The position numbers and the translations under genes were made by a program. From Chloroflexi bacterium UBA4733 (GTDB taxonomy: Bacteria > Chloroflexota > UBA4733): a DNA stretch of 35,378 bases. The notes beneath the pieces are model-generated. The model made no database searches and was not told the origin of the DNA. It saw only the letters and a program-made list of their open reading frames with translations. Positions 23,287-31,192 of this stretch are shown here, one piece after another (the stretch's first letter is position 1; the number at the start of each line of letters is the position of its first letter). Location: assembly GCA_002404055.1 (NCBI GenBank), contig DHIZ01000402.1, positions 1 to 35,378 on the forward strand, given 5' to 3'.

Positions 23287-25227
23287 TCAAGCCTCGCTTT
23301 CTTCATACCGACGTCTGAGGTCCTTTGCGCTAGGGCGGAGCGGTCGTGTGGTTCCCGCGCCGTCCTGGTCCAACCATGGTCTGGACTGCCCCGACTGAGC
23401 AACATCGCTGGCGGTTCGGTCTTGCGGTGCGGTGGTGGCCAGCGCGTATTCCTTGGGACTCGCCACGACACGCAGCGCCAGGTGGGTGTTGCGACAGAAG
23501 AGCAACCCTTCCCCCTTGGCTGCCCCCAGCAGGTAGTGGCGTTCCTCGTTGGAAAGGGCGAAGGCGTCGGCGACCGGCCCGATGGTGCTGGACGACTGTT
23601 TGAGTAGCAGGGTGCAGGCGGCATTGGTCAACACCGTGCGACCATGCGCGTTTCCCAGGGCATCGGCGACATCCTGGGTGATGGTCACCAGGCCGAGGGC
23701 GTACTTGCGTGCCCGCCGGGCCATCGCGTCGAGAAAGGCGGCGCCCTGCTCGTACTGCAAGAGGCTCCAGGCTTCATCCACCACCAGCAGGCGGGGCCGA
23801 ATCTCCTGCCGCACCCGACTCCAGACGAAGCTGGTGATGGCGTGGATGGCCAGCGGCCGCAGTTCGCGTTCCAACCGTTGCAGATTGAAGACCAGGAAGC
23901 GACTGTCCAGGGCGACATTGGTTGGACCATCGAACAAGCCGGCCAGCGAGCCGAGGACGTAGCGCTCCAGTCGGCTCGCCAAATCCTGGGCGACGGCGTC
24001 CTCGCTGCGGGTGAGCACGCCGTAGAGGTCACGCAGCAGCGGCGCCGGTCGGGCGTAGGTCGCCGGTCGGCCGCGCTGGATGCCGGCTTCGGCATAGGTC
24101 TGGTGCAAGGCGCGATCCAGCAGGCCGCACTCCTGGTTGGTCAGGGGCTGGCCTGGCTCGGCTGCCATCAGTTCGAGGAAGGCCAGCAGCGCCACGACCT
24201 GCTCGGCCAGCGGGTCCCGTTCCTCGCCATCGGTTGAGTCCCCGAGTGGCAAGTCAAAGGGATTGAGGTGCTGTCCCGATGAACTCGCCAGGCGAACGTA
24301 CTGGCCATCCACCGCGCGGCAGAGCACCCGGTACTCGTCCTCCGGATCGATGACGATGGCATCGATCCCCCGCAGCATGCTGCGCAAGAGCAGCAGCTTG
24401 CAGAAGAAGCTCTTGCCGGCGCCGGAGGTGGCGAAGATCGCCAGATTGCTGTTCTCCAGGCTGCGGTCGAAGGGATCGATCAGGACAGGCGTCTGGCTGT
24501 CGGTGGCGATGCCGTACAGCACGCCCGCCGGCATGGTCAGCGCACTGGCGGAGAAAGGGAACATCGTGACCACAGAACTGGTGTCCATATTGTGGCCGAC
24601 TCCCAGGCGATCGTCCGCCTGGGGCAGGCAGGACGCAAAGCCGCGATCCTGCTCGAAGAGGGCCACACGCGACTGGGTCAGCATGCCGTCGAGCGTGCGC
24701 TCGACACGCTGGGTGAGCAGGTCCAGACCCTGCGGCGAGGTCGCGCGCACCTGGACGTAGAGCGAGACGCTGAACACCTGCTGGTCACCGCGTTGCAAAG
24801 CATCGCGCAACCGCTCCGCATCCTCGTAGGCGGTCTCCCGTTCCGGATCGGCCAGGCGACCGTGGCGGTCCGCCAGCAGCCGCGAGGAGTGCAGCGCCGC
24901 CAGTTGGTGCGTCAGCGTCGAGATCATCGGCGCGCTCTCCAGCCGGTTGAGGTGCAGGCTCACCTCCAGCGGCTCGGCGAACCTCAGGAGGGGGTCCAGC
25001 CAGCCCGGGCTGACGGTGCGCGGATACCCGGTGACGGCGAGGACTCGCACGTATTGCTGTTCCAGGCGGAGGTGATCGCGCGTCACCTCCACGGCGGCGG
25101 GCGCGATGAGGTCGGCGAGGGAGCGTGTGCCGGTGCGGCTTCGCTGATCCCCGCCGGACGGTACGGATCGAACTCGGAGACGGCGCGGCCAGGCAAAGGG
25201 CAAAGGGAGAGTGGGCAGGCCGGGCAT
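23287..25227 (-). CDS. virB4: VirB4-family conjugation ATPase
   Basis: 646 aa. It carries Walker A FATSGAGKSFFCKLL (about 265-280), IDAIVIDPEDEYRVLCRA just after, Walker B RLLVVDEAWSLLQYE (about 479) and VTITQDVADALG, the signature of VirB4/TraC/TrsE ATPases that power pilus assembly and substrate transfer. The N-terminal about 240 residues correspond to the later part of the VirB4 substrate domain (SLADLIAPAAVEVTRDHLRLE, then MISTLTHQLAALHSSRLL). Full VirB4 proteins are about 800-850 aa; the missing N-terminal part appears to be the gene just upstream. Start and upstream stop share one base (TAATG). Confidence 0.9.
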   Translation of the reverse strand: MPGLPTLPLPFAWPRRLRVRSVPSGGDQRSRTGTRSLADLIAPAAVEVTRDHLRLEQQYVRVLAVTGYPRTVSPGWLDPLLRFAEPLEVSLHLNRLESAPMISTLTHQLAALHSSRLLADRHGRLADPERETAYEDAERLRDALQRGDQQVFSVSLYVQVRATSPQGLDLLTQRVERTLDGMLTQSRVALFEQDRGFASCLPQADDRLGVGHNMDTSSVVTMFPFSASALTMPAGVLYGIATDSQTPVLIDPFDRSLENSNLAIFATSGAGKSFFCKLLLLRSMLRGIDAIVIDPEDEYRVLCRAVDGQYVRLASSSGQHLNPFDLPLGDSTDGEERDPLAEQVVALLAFLELMAAEPGQPLTNQECGLLDRALHQTYAEAGIQRGRPATYARPAPLLRDLYGVLTRSEDAVAQDLASRLERYVLGSLAGLFDGPTNVALDSRFLVFNLQRLERELRPLAIHAITSFVWSRVRQEIRPRLLVVDEAWSLLQYEQGAAFLDAMARRARKYALGLVTITQDVADALGNAHGRTVLTNAACTLLLKQSSSTIGPVADAFALSNEERHYLLGAAKGEGLLFCRNTHLALRVVASPKEYALATTAPQDRTASDVAQSGQSRPWLDQDGAGTTRPLRPSAKDLRRRYEESEA

Positions 25228-25892
25228 TAGTTGCTCCTTTCAGCGGGATGGTGACCGGCGACGGTGAGCGTGGCGTACTCGGTCAGCGCCGAACGCAGCC
25301 GTTGCAGGCGGGCGCGCTCCGGACACCAGCAGGCGTACCAGAGCTGGGCGAGTTGAAAGCTGGTGAGGCGGCGCGCCGTCAGACCACAACGACCGAGGCC
25401 GCTGCCCACTTCGTCGCAGCGGGCAGTGAGTTGCTGACGAGCAACAGCGGCATCTGCCGAGACGTCTTTCTGAGTAAAGGGCGAGCGGGCCGGTGCGGCG
25501 CCGTTGTCGGCCGGGACGACGACATAGACGTGGCGCTCCAGGAGCGCGCGTTCCCGTGCCAAGCCCTGCAGAAATGCCGTGTGGTCATGCAGCAGGCTCA
25601 GCAGGGAAGGCGACAGGCGCTTCCGCGCCTGCCCTTCCAGCGTGTTGAGGTAGGTGTCGAGGTCCAGCGGCAACACGCGCACCAGCACCTGGAGAGGATA
25701 AGTCACGCCTTTCAGCCAGGTGGCAAAGCCGGCCAGGACCGCCTCCTGCTGGGCAGCGCCGAGGAGGCTGAAAGGAACCCCTTCGACCTCCAGGACCGCC
25801 CGGTACTGGCCGGAGCCGAGCTCGACGATGTCGTTGGCGATGCTTTCCAGGTGGAGCCATTGCGTCTGGACCGAGGCGTCACGGCGCGTCAT
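25227..25892 (-). CDS. Detached VirB4 N-terminal-domain-like protein
   Basis: 221 aa from ATG 25892. WLHLESIANDIVELGSGQYRAVLEVEGVPFSLLGAAQQEAVLAGFATWLKGVTYPLQVLVRVLPLDLDTYL resembles the first domain of VirB4/TrsE proteins; it is followed by an Arg-rich helical region with a central HVYVVVPADN strand. No ATPase motifs are present. Its ATG overlaps the PrgI gene stop by 4 bp (ATGA, 25889-25892) and its stop overlaps the VirB4 start by 1 bp, so the three are translated as a set. The reading frame is open upstream to 26312, but that part is antisense-like Arg-rich sequence over the PrgI gene. Confidence 0.7.
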   Translation of the reverse strand: MTRRDASVQTQWLHLESIANDIVELGSGQYRAVLEVEGVPFSLLGAAQQEAVLAGFATWLKGVTYPLQVLVRVLPLDLDTYLNTLEGQARKRLSPSLLSLLHDHTAFLQGLARERALLERHVYVVVPADNGAAPARSPFTQKDVSADAAVARQQLTARCDEVGSGLGRCGLTARRLTSFQLAQLWYACWCPERARLQRLRSALTEYATLTVAGHHPAERSN

Positions 25893-26305
25893 AGCGCTGC
25901 TGCCTCCGTCCAGACCGCTCTGCCGGCTGCTGCCCGGGTGTTGACCGGCCAGGCAAGCGAAGGGGCATGGCCCGCCCAGCCGGCTTGCGCGTCTTTGCCA
26001 TCGGTCGCCGGTGAGCGAGGACGCCAGACGCTGCGCTTCGGCAGCAGCGCGTAGCGGGCGATGACGGCCGCCCATACCTCGATGCCACGGCCACCCGGCC
26101 GCAGCAGTGCCAGGGCCAGCGTGAGCGCGATCGCGACGGCGGTGACGCCGATACGTATCGTCAGCGGCAAGGTGCGGAGGAGCATCGACGCTTCGTAGGC
26201 GACGGAAGCGCCGCTGAGCAGGATCAGCACCTGCCGCATGGTGAAAGGACCGAGCACGCGATCCTGCACGCCGAGGTGAGTGGGCAGTTCGTGTTGCCAG
26301 AGCAT
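25889..26305 (-). CDS. PrgI-family conjugation membrane protein
   Basis: 138 aa with two adjacent membrane helices (about residues 26-45, QVLILLSGASVAYEASMLL, and 50-66, LTIRIGVTAVAIALTLAL). It opens MLWQHELPTHLGVQDRVLGPFTMRQ, where HELP...D...GPFT is typical of PrgI proteins, which lie before VirB4 in Gram-positive-type conjugation operons and are VirB3 equivalents. GGAGGAG is 9-10 nt upstream of ATG 26305. The C-terminal about 60 residues are a polar tail. Confidence 0.82.
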   Translation of the reverse strand: MLWQHELPTHLGVQDRVLGPFTMRQVLILLSGASVAYEASMLLRTLPLTIRIGVTAVAIALTLALALLRPGGRGIEVWAAVIARYALLPKRSVWRPRSPATDGKDAQAGWAGHAPSLAWPVNTRAAAGRAVWTEAAAL

Positions 26306-26318
26306 GTGTCATCTCCTC

Positions 26319-26570
26319 CTAGCCGCCGAGGCCGACCAGTGAACTGCCGAGCCAGGTCGCCACGGCACGGGCGGTGAGCACGAGCGCCAGGCCGGCCAGG
26401 GCGTGAAACATGGCCTGCTTGCCGGACTCCATCTGCCGGGGGCTGCCGCCGGCGGCCATCAGTTGAAAGGCGCCCCACATGAAGAAGACGGCGGCCACTA
26501 CCACCCCGACGCCGGTGCCCAGGGTCAGGAGTTTGCCGAAGAGTTGCGTAATTGCCCCGTTGAGATCCAT
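26319..26570 (-). CDS. VirB2/TrbC-like small two-helix membrane protein
   Basis: 83 aa from ATG 26570, with GAAGG about 5 nt upstream. Two hydrophobic helices (TLGTGVGVVVAAVFFMWGAFQLMAAGG and ALAGLALVLTARAVATWLG) are joined by a short polar loop, SPRQMESGKQAMFH. This is the shape of VirB2/TrbC pilin-like subunits and of the PrgI-associated small proteins of Gram-positive systems. The order VirB2-like, PrgI, VirB4 matches known conjugation operons. Confidence 0.75.
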   Translation of the reverse strand: MDLNGAITQLFGKLLTLGTGVGVVVAAVFFMWGAFQLMAAGGSPRQMESGKQAMFHALAGLALVLTARAVATWLGSSLVGLGG

Positions 26571-26698
26571 CAATCCTTCTCCTTGTTGCGGGCTGCACGT
26601 CGGGCGCACAGCCGTCGAATTCCATCCGAGTCACTGGGGATGTGGACGTGGTGGCGGGCGCGGCCAGGGTGTGGACATGAGCCAGACTCCTCATACAT
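26570..26698 (-). CDS. Possible 42-residue coupled small protein
   Basis: ATG 26698 opens a 42-codon frame whose TGA overlaps the next start as TGATG at 26570. The product has a C-x-H and a later Cys (SCPHPGRARHHVHIP, RRLCARRAARNKEKD) and is very basic. There is no clear ribosome site. The overlap with the pilin-like gene supports it; the small size and composition do not. Confidence 0.3.
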   Translation of the reverse strand: MYEESGSCPHPGRARHHVHIPSDSDGIRRLCARRAARNKEKD

Positions 26699-26747
26699 TT
26701 CGTCAGGGGGGTAGCCGCAGCGGGGCGGAGAGCGAAAGAGCCGACAA

Positions 26748-27320
26748 TCAGCCCTGGGGAGAGACGGGATTGCCGAAACGATCGCTGTGGACGGTGGCCG
26801 GATCAACCCAGCCGAGGTAGGGTGCGCGCCAGCCCGCCATCGGCATGCGCTGGAGGCCCCAGGTGGTAATCGAGGTGAACGTGCCGTCGCTGTCGTAGAT
26901 GCCGACGTGGCCATCCCATTCGTTGTCCGACGATGGCCCGAAGTAGATGACGACTCCGGCGTGCGGCGGTGGCCCGTCGTGCACCAGGCCGAGGCCGGCC
27001 AGGCGCATGAAGGCCTGGAAAGCAGTCGCGCCCTGGTTGCCCCAACCGACCTGCTGTTCGACGTAGACCTCGCAGTAGGTGTTGGCGCCGTAGCCCCAGC
27101 GTGTGTCGCCCAGCGTCGTCGCAGACAGTGCCGGACCAGGCGCTGCAACGCCAGGCGCTGAGCTGGAACCCACGATCGGTGTGCCGGCAGACGCTGAACT
27201 GGCGAGTCCGGCCAGCAAGGACGCCAGGAAGGCCAGACCGAGCAGGGGGACCAGCACCAGACCGATGGCCACCTTGGCGGCATCGCGGCCCAGCGTCCCG
27301 AGGGTAAGGGTAAGCAGCAT
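26748..27320 (-). CDS. CHAP-domain cell-wall hydrolase (VirB1-like role)
   Basis: 190 aa from ATG 27320, with GGGAGG about 7 nt upstream and the start 2 bp after the stop of the TrbL-like gene. An N-terminal hydrophobic segment (VAIGLVLVPLLGLAFLASLLAGLA) exports or anchors it. The domain that follows has a candidate catalytic Cys in GANTYCEVYVE and His in DGHVGIYDSDG, spaced as in CHAP/NlpC-P60 amidases, with PPHAGVVIYFG between. Its likely job is local opening of peptidoglycan for the transfer channel. Confidence 0.7.
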   Translation of the reverse strand: MLLTLTLGTLGRDAAKVAIGLVLVPLLGLAFLASLLAGLASSASAGTPIVGSSSAPGVAAPGPALSATTLGDTRWGYGANTYCEVYVEQQVGWGNQGATAFQAFMRLAGLGLVHDGPPPHAGVVIYFGPSSDNEWDGHVGIYDSDGTFTSITTWGLQRMPMAGWRAPYLGWVDPATVHSDRFGNPVSPQG

Positions 27321-27322
27321 GG

Positions 27323-28489
27323 TTACGGCCTCCCACGTGAGGCGCTGGTGGCAGCGGAGGAGCCGCCGGCGCCACCGCCGCTGCGCCCGATGCTGCGTGT
27401 CGCCTGACCGACCAGGACGCCGCGCAGGGCGCCCCAGCCATCGGCGAGTTGATGACTCACGATCCCCGGCAGCTTGAGCACCAGCACCACCGTCGCCAGA
27501 CCGAGCAGCGGGCCGAGCGCTGTGCCGGCGATGCCCGATCCTGAGCCGACGGCGGTCAGCAGATTGCCGGAGAGCAGCATGGCCGTCACCTGCAGGAACT
27601 GGGTGAAGACGGCGCCGACGAAGGTCGTGGACCACAAGCGGGCCCAGCGTTCCGTCTGCGGCAGAATCCAGCAGAGCAGGCCGAGCGGGGCGATCACCAG
27701 CAGGACGTCGACGAGCACGAGACGCATGAGCATCTGCACCGCCAGGAGCAAGCAGAGCACCAGATAGAGCAGCATTGACAGGACGAAGAGCAGGCGGGTC
27801 GGCGACCAGAGCGCCGTCAGGCCGGCGTCGAGGGCGGCGTTGCCGGCGATGCGGCCCCAGCCGGGAAAGCCGACGGCGCCGATGCTTTGACAGAGCGCAT
27901 TATTGAGGTCGATCGCCAGGCTGCCCCACCAGAGGCTGGTGTTCACGAGCAGCGCGCCCACCAGCAAGCGCGGCAGGAACTCCAGCGCGCCGTCCGAGCG
28001 TGCCGCCACAGCCCGGCGCACGATCACGTTGTAGCCGCCGACCATGGCAATGAGTGCCAGCGCTGCATCGGCGGCAGCGCGCAGACTGCCCGAGAGTCGC
28101 CGGACATCGGGGTGGTTGTAGCTGAGACCCGGCGGGGTCTGGGTCAGGAAGTTGAAGCCGGTCGCCACCTTGAGAACGTCGTCCAGCCCCTGGGCCAGAG
28201 CGCTAAGGAGACCGCCCAACGCGCTCAGGAAGAGGCCGGGCGTCTGCTGCTTGATCTCGTCCATACTTGGACCGCTGTTGACGACGACCACGGACGGCTT
28301 GCCGTCGCTCGCTGCGCCGGGATTCGACGACGGCGCCGTCGTCGCTGGTGACCCGGCGGCGGGAGAGATAGGCACGACAGGGACCGGCACCACGGAGAGC
28401 ACTGCCGGATTGGTCGCGTGCTGCGCGAGCGCGGTAGACGGCCAGAGACAGCAGCCCACCAGGGCGATGACAATGGTCAGCCGCTTCAT
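27323..28489 (-). CDS. TrbL/VirB6-like polytopic conjugation protein
   Basis: 388 aa. A signal peptide (MKRLTIVIALVGCCLWPSTALAQ) is followed by a Pro/Ala/Ser-rich exported linker, then at least six hydrophobic helices between about residues 130 and 340 (for example LALIAMVGGYNVIV, LLFVLSMLLYLVLCLLLAV, LVLVDVLLVIAPLGLLCWILP, ALGPLLGLATVVLVL). The helix VLLVIAPLGLLCWILPQTERWARLWSTTFVGAVFTQFLQ has the typical pattern of TrbL/VirB6 and Gram-positive conjugation proteins. Forms the inner-membrane channel. The tail is Gly/Ser-rich. Its ATG overlaps the preceding stop by 4 bp (28486-28489). Confidence 0.8.
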   Translation of the reverse strand: MKRLTIVIALVGCCLWPSTALAQHATNPAVLSVVPVPVVPISPAAGSPATTAPSSNPGAASDGKPSVVVVNSGPSMDEIKQQTPGLFLSALGGLLSALAQGLDDVLKVATGFNFLTQTPPGLSYNHPDVRRLSGSLRAAADAALALIAMVGGYNVIVRRAVAARSDGALEFLPRLLVGALLVNTSLWWGSLAIDLNNALCQSIGAVGFPGWGRIAGNAALDAGLTALWSPTRLLFVLSMLLYLVLCLLLAVQMLMRLVLVDVLLVIAPLGLLCWILPQTERWARLWSTTFVGAVFTQFLQVTAMLLSGNLLTAVGSGSGIAGTALGPLLGLATVVLVLKLPGIVSHQLADGWGALRGVLVGQATRSIGRSGGGAGGSSAATSASRGRP

Positions 28490-29937
28490 CGTGCAGCCTC
28501 GCTTCCGAAGGTCGCCAGCGTGTAGGTGACGTTGCCGTTCTGCGGTTGGGCGATCAGCGCCTGCGCGTGTACCGCATCCCAGCGCACGGCAGCCGGACTG
28601 CCGGAGCTGAGCGGCAGAGTCCCGACTGGCGTCGCCAGCCCGCTGGTGACATCCACCGCCGCCACCGACCGGGTGACGGATCCGTTGGCGTGAACCAGTG
28701 CCAGCACACTGCCGTCGGCGCGCCAGACCGGAGCGTCGGCGAGGATGGTTCCTAACCGCCGGCTGGTGGCGCCTGCCACCTCCGTCGTGAAGAGCCCGGA
28801 CGCTGAATGGTCGCCGAGGAGCCAGCCGCCGAGCGTGGTTGGCGTGGATGGCACTCCTGCCGCGTAGACCGCACGGTGACTATCGGGCGACCAGGCGAGC
28901 GGTGGGAAGAGTAGTGGTGTACTGCCGGTCGGTTGGAGATCGGCCAGATAACGGAAGCTCTGATCCTGGACGCCGACCAGACAGAGCGATTGGAGTGCCC
29001 CAGCGCGCGTGAGCAGCGCAAGTCGATCCCCCTCGGGACTCCAGAGGTAACTGCCCGGTACGATCGTGGTCGGCAGATTGAGCAGCGTGCGGGCCGTTCC
29101 CTGGATTGGGTCGCGCCAGAGCAGTTCGTTGCGCGCGCCGGTGGAAGAGTCCTGCCTGGCGCCGACGAGCAGGAGATGTGCACCGTCCGGCGCCCAGGCC
29201 AGATCCGTCAGTTGCGTGGACCGCGCACTCGGCGGGAGCACGTGGCGCAACGTCGCGCCGTGCCCATCAGCGCCAACGGTCCAAACCGTGGTGAGGCGCT
29301 GACCGCCGACGGTTCCGGCTTGCGCTGGGGAAGCCGGCGCCATCGGCATGAGGTAGGCCACGGTCTGCCCATCCGGCGTCACCACCATCGGCCCGGCGGC
29401 GTCGGCTGGTCCGATGCGCTCCATGCCGCCGTCGCGCTTCCGAAGCCAGAGCTGGTGATCGTTACCGGGTGGCAGCGTGATGTCCAGCGCCAGCCGGCCG
29501 TCGGCAAGGAAGGTTGCCTTGCTGATCGTGCTGCCTGGGAAGGGCGGACGGATATCTGTGATTGTTGCCGTGCGATCCCAAAGGCTGGTGTCGAGTTGAA
29601 GCGTCTGCCCGGCCGTGACGTGGAGGGCGGAGGACACTGCCATGAGGTCGGGGCGCCGCAGCGTCACCTGATGCTGGCCGGCGACGATTGTGAGGTTGGC
29701 GGGCGTCGTCCCGACCGTCTTCCCATCGATCAGCACGGCGACGCCGCCCGGCATGCTCGTGATCGAGATGCTCGCTGCTGGCCCGACTGCGGCAGGCGTA
29801 AATCGGCGACTGGACACGGCAACAGCCCCTGCGAGCGCAACCGCGGCGACCGGCAACGCCAGCGCGCGGCGTGGCCAACGGCGGGGAGTGGAACGAGTCT
29901 GCGAAGGGGCAGAAGATAGAATCGTGGCCTGGGGCAT
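28486..29937 (-). CDS. PEGA-domain plus beta-propeller membrane protein
   Basis: 483 aa, first gene of the conjugation operon, with AGGAGG about 9 nt upstream of ATG 29937. A short cytoplasmic N-terminus and one membrane helix (LALPVAAVALAGAVAVSS) are followed by a PEGA domain (about 55-115: SISITSMPGGVAVLIDGKTVGTTPANLTIVAGQHQVTLRR), which usually contacts extracellular surfaces or carbohydrate. A TolB/WD40-like propeller follows (VVTPDGQTVAYLMP, DLAWAPDGAHLLLVGA, YLWSPEGDRLALLTRAG, LAWSPDSHRAVYAAG). It may form an external platform or adhesin of the transfer machine; this is inference from domain order and operon position. Confidence 0.78.
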   Translation of the reverse strand: MPQATILSSAPSQTRSTPRRWPRRALALPVAAVALAGAVAVSSRRFTPAAVGPAASISITSMPGGVAVLIDGKTVGTTPANLTIVAGQHQVTLRRPDLMAVSSALHVTAGQTLQLDTSLWDRTATITDIRPPFPGSTISKATFLADGRLALDITLPPGNDHQLWLRKRDGGMERIGPADAAGPMVVTPDGQTVAYLMPMAPASPAQAGTVGGQRLTTVWTVGADGHGATLRHVLPPSARSTQLTDLAWAPDGAHLLLVGARQDSSTGARNELLWRDPIQGTARTLLNLPTTIVPGSYLWSPEGDRLALLTRAGALQSLCLVGVQDQSFRYLADLQPTGSTPLLFPPLAWSPDSHRAVYAAGVPSTPTTLGGWLLGDHSASGLFTTEVAGATSRRLGTILADAPVWRADGSVLALVHANGSVTRSVAAVDVTSGLATPVGTLPLSSGSPAAVRWDAVHAQALIAQPQNGNVTYTLATFGSEAAR

Positions 29938-30004
29938 GTGCAGTTTCCTCCTATGCGTGAGCCGTGCTGGTTCTTGGGCACGACGGGCGCAGCATAGGAG
30001 CAGA

Positions 30005-30080
30005 GGCGTTATTTGACCGTTATATCGGCGTTATTTGACAGAAGGAGCGTTATCCGAGCGTTAGATTGGCGTTCGACAAG
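30005..30080. promoter_or_regulatory. Six CGTTA units phased at 11 bp (operator array)
   Basis: CGTTA occurs at 30007, 30018 and 30029, then 30048 and 30059, with CGTTC at 30070. Spacing is 11, 11, 19, 11 and 11 bp. GGCGTTATTTGAC is repeated exactly at 30005-30017 and 30027-30039. The array starts about 68 bp upstream of the conjugation operon ATG. Direct repeats one helical turn apart are the layout used by OmpR/PhoB-type and SARP-type activators; the cognate regulator is not in the window. Confidence 0.6.
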
Positions 30081-30351
30081 GGTGGGAAAGTGCTGTACAT
30101 GCCGTGAGCGTCAGTGTTGTCGCCCGGTGGGATGCCCTTCGACGACAAGATTGCCGGGTCGAGCATCTTCTATAATTCACTCTAAGCGCTCGCGACCAGG
30201 CCCGTGACGTCCGGCACTGTTGCGCGGCTAACGCCTTCGATCTCCGTGCGCCGTGGCCCGAAGGGGTCTCGTTGTTGACCACATGCTGGGTGCCGCGTCT
30301 CGCTAAGGCGGCACGGGTTCCAGTCCATAGCCCGACAGATAACGAGCCGCA
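30081..30351. other. Intergenic stretch, no gene seen
   Basis: No reading frame with gene-like composition or a ribosome site is present on either strand. A TATAAT hexamer at 30171-30176 has no matching -35 box at 16-18 bp. Confidence 0.5.
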
Positions 30352-31188
30352 TCAGAAAGGCAGCGACATTTGATCCGGATTGAATCGTGGCGGTGAATCA
30401 ACGTTGAAAATTGCAAATAATTGCTCGCCGACTCGCAATGCTTCACAGTCAACGCTCCAAATTGAGCCGCTGCGGAAGGGGATTGATGCGCGTCCCGAAC
30501 AGAGTCGTCCATCGTTGGCCCGGTACGAGTGCCATAAGAGATGGTCCTTCGAGATGGCGGTTCCGTGCGCAACGCTGTATCGCATGCTCTCCGAACTGAC
30601 AGCCGTGTCAACCCGGAGCGTCGTGACAGATGCCAACTGGCCGAACAAACCGGAATCTCCGACCTGCGGGAAAACTCGACACACCATGGCGATGCATCGG
30701 TGTATCGCACATAAAGCTAATTGTACACAGATTGCCGTTCGTGATGCTCTTGTCGTAACATATAACCCGCTAATCAGCAGGGACGAGAAACCAGTTCTAC
30801 GAATTCTTTCAAGAACCATCTCCCGGGGCATCAGGAATTCTGCTGCACCGGTATTGCAAAGCCACTCGTTTACGCGATGGTAGTCCTCGTCAGTACGGCA
30901 TTGGTCGTGGATAACCGAGAGCAACTCATCATTCCTGCGGATCAAGTGGTGCGTTATCTCGTGGTAAAATGTAAAAACTCTACGTTCTTCTGACCTAATC
31001 GAAGGATCGGTTATGATTACATCCTGGAATGCTGCACCTTCTTTACTGCTGCCGAGAGAACCGGAGACAACGCGGATATCTAAGTCTTTTGCTAGCTGTA
31101 TCAGGTCTTCCCATCCAGGAAATCGCTGCTTGATCTCCTGGACATTCCTGACTACCATGTCCCTCAAGTCCGATTCTCGCATGTACAA
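30352..31188 (-). CDS. ImmA/IrrE-family metallopeptidase
   Basis: 278 aa. The zincin motif HEITHH (HExxH) occurs in RRVFTFYHEITHHLIRR near residue 78, followed after about 35 residues by EWLCNTGAAEFLMPREMV, the usual E..N..AAE..MP third-ligand region. The C-terminal half (about 150-278) is a less conserved domain. ImmA/IrrE proteases cleave a partner XRE repressor, as in the ImmR/ImmA switch of ICEBs1. The stop of the XRE gene is 4 nt upstream, so the pair is an operon. The start is TTG 31188 (AGGCAG about 7 nt upstream); ATG 31182 is two codons later. GC content is lower than in the conjugation genes. Confidence 0.85.
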   Translation of the reverse strand: MYMRESDLRDMVVRNVQEIKQRFPGWEDLIQLAKDLDIRVVSGSLGSSKEGAAFQDVIITDPSIRSEERRVFTFYHEITHHLIRRNDELLSVIHDQCRTDEDYHRVNEWLCNTGAAEFLMPREMVLERIRRTGFSSLLISGLYVTTRASRTAICVQLALCAIHRCIAMVCRVFPQVGDSGLFGQLASVTTLRVDTAVSSESMRYSVAHGTAISKDHLLWHSYRANDGRLCSGRASIPFRSGSIWSVDCEALRVGEQLFAIFNVDSPPRFNPDQMSLPF

Positions 31189-31192
31189 GATA

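Larger units (their letters stand above)
14656..30080. mobile_element. Integrative and conjugative element, left end at tRNA
   Basis: The left boundary is inferred to lie in the 3' half of the CAT tRNA, next to a tyrosine integrase whose gene ends 80 bp away. The element then holds an excisionase-like HTH gene, a Replic_Relax protein, a coupling ATPase, a primase and a minus-strand type IV secretion operon up to 29937. I found no second copy of the tRNA 3' end in the window, so the right end lies either beyond 35378 or in sequence too diverged to see. If it lies beyond, the ImmA/XRE, E2-E1/JAB and DUF499 genes are cargo. The end given is only the end of the recognisable conjugation region. 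Confidence 0.7.

Noticed and set aside
25893..26312. Upstream extension of the VirB4-N-like gene to 26312
   Set aside because: The extension overlaps the PrgI gene in another frame, is Arg/His-rich and lacks a ribosome site; ATG 25892 with ATGA overlap is better.
30005..30080. Iteron-type replication origin or CRISPR-like array
   Set aside because: Units are 11 bp with no unique spacers, and no replication initiator gene is adjacent; position upstream of the operon start favours a regulator-binding array.
30171..30176. TATAAT as a promoter for a gene at 30.2 kb
   Set aside because: No -35 match at 16-18 bp and no reading frame downstream on that strand.
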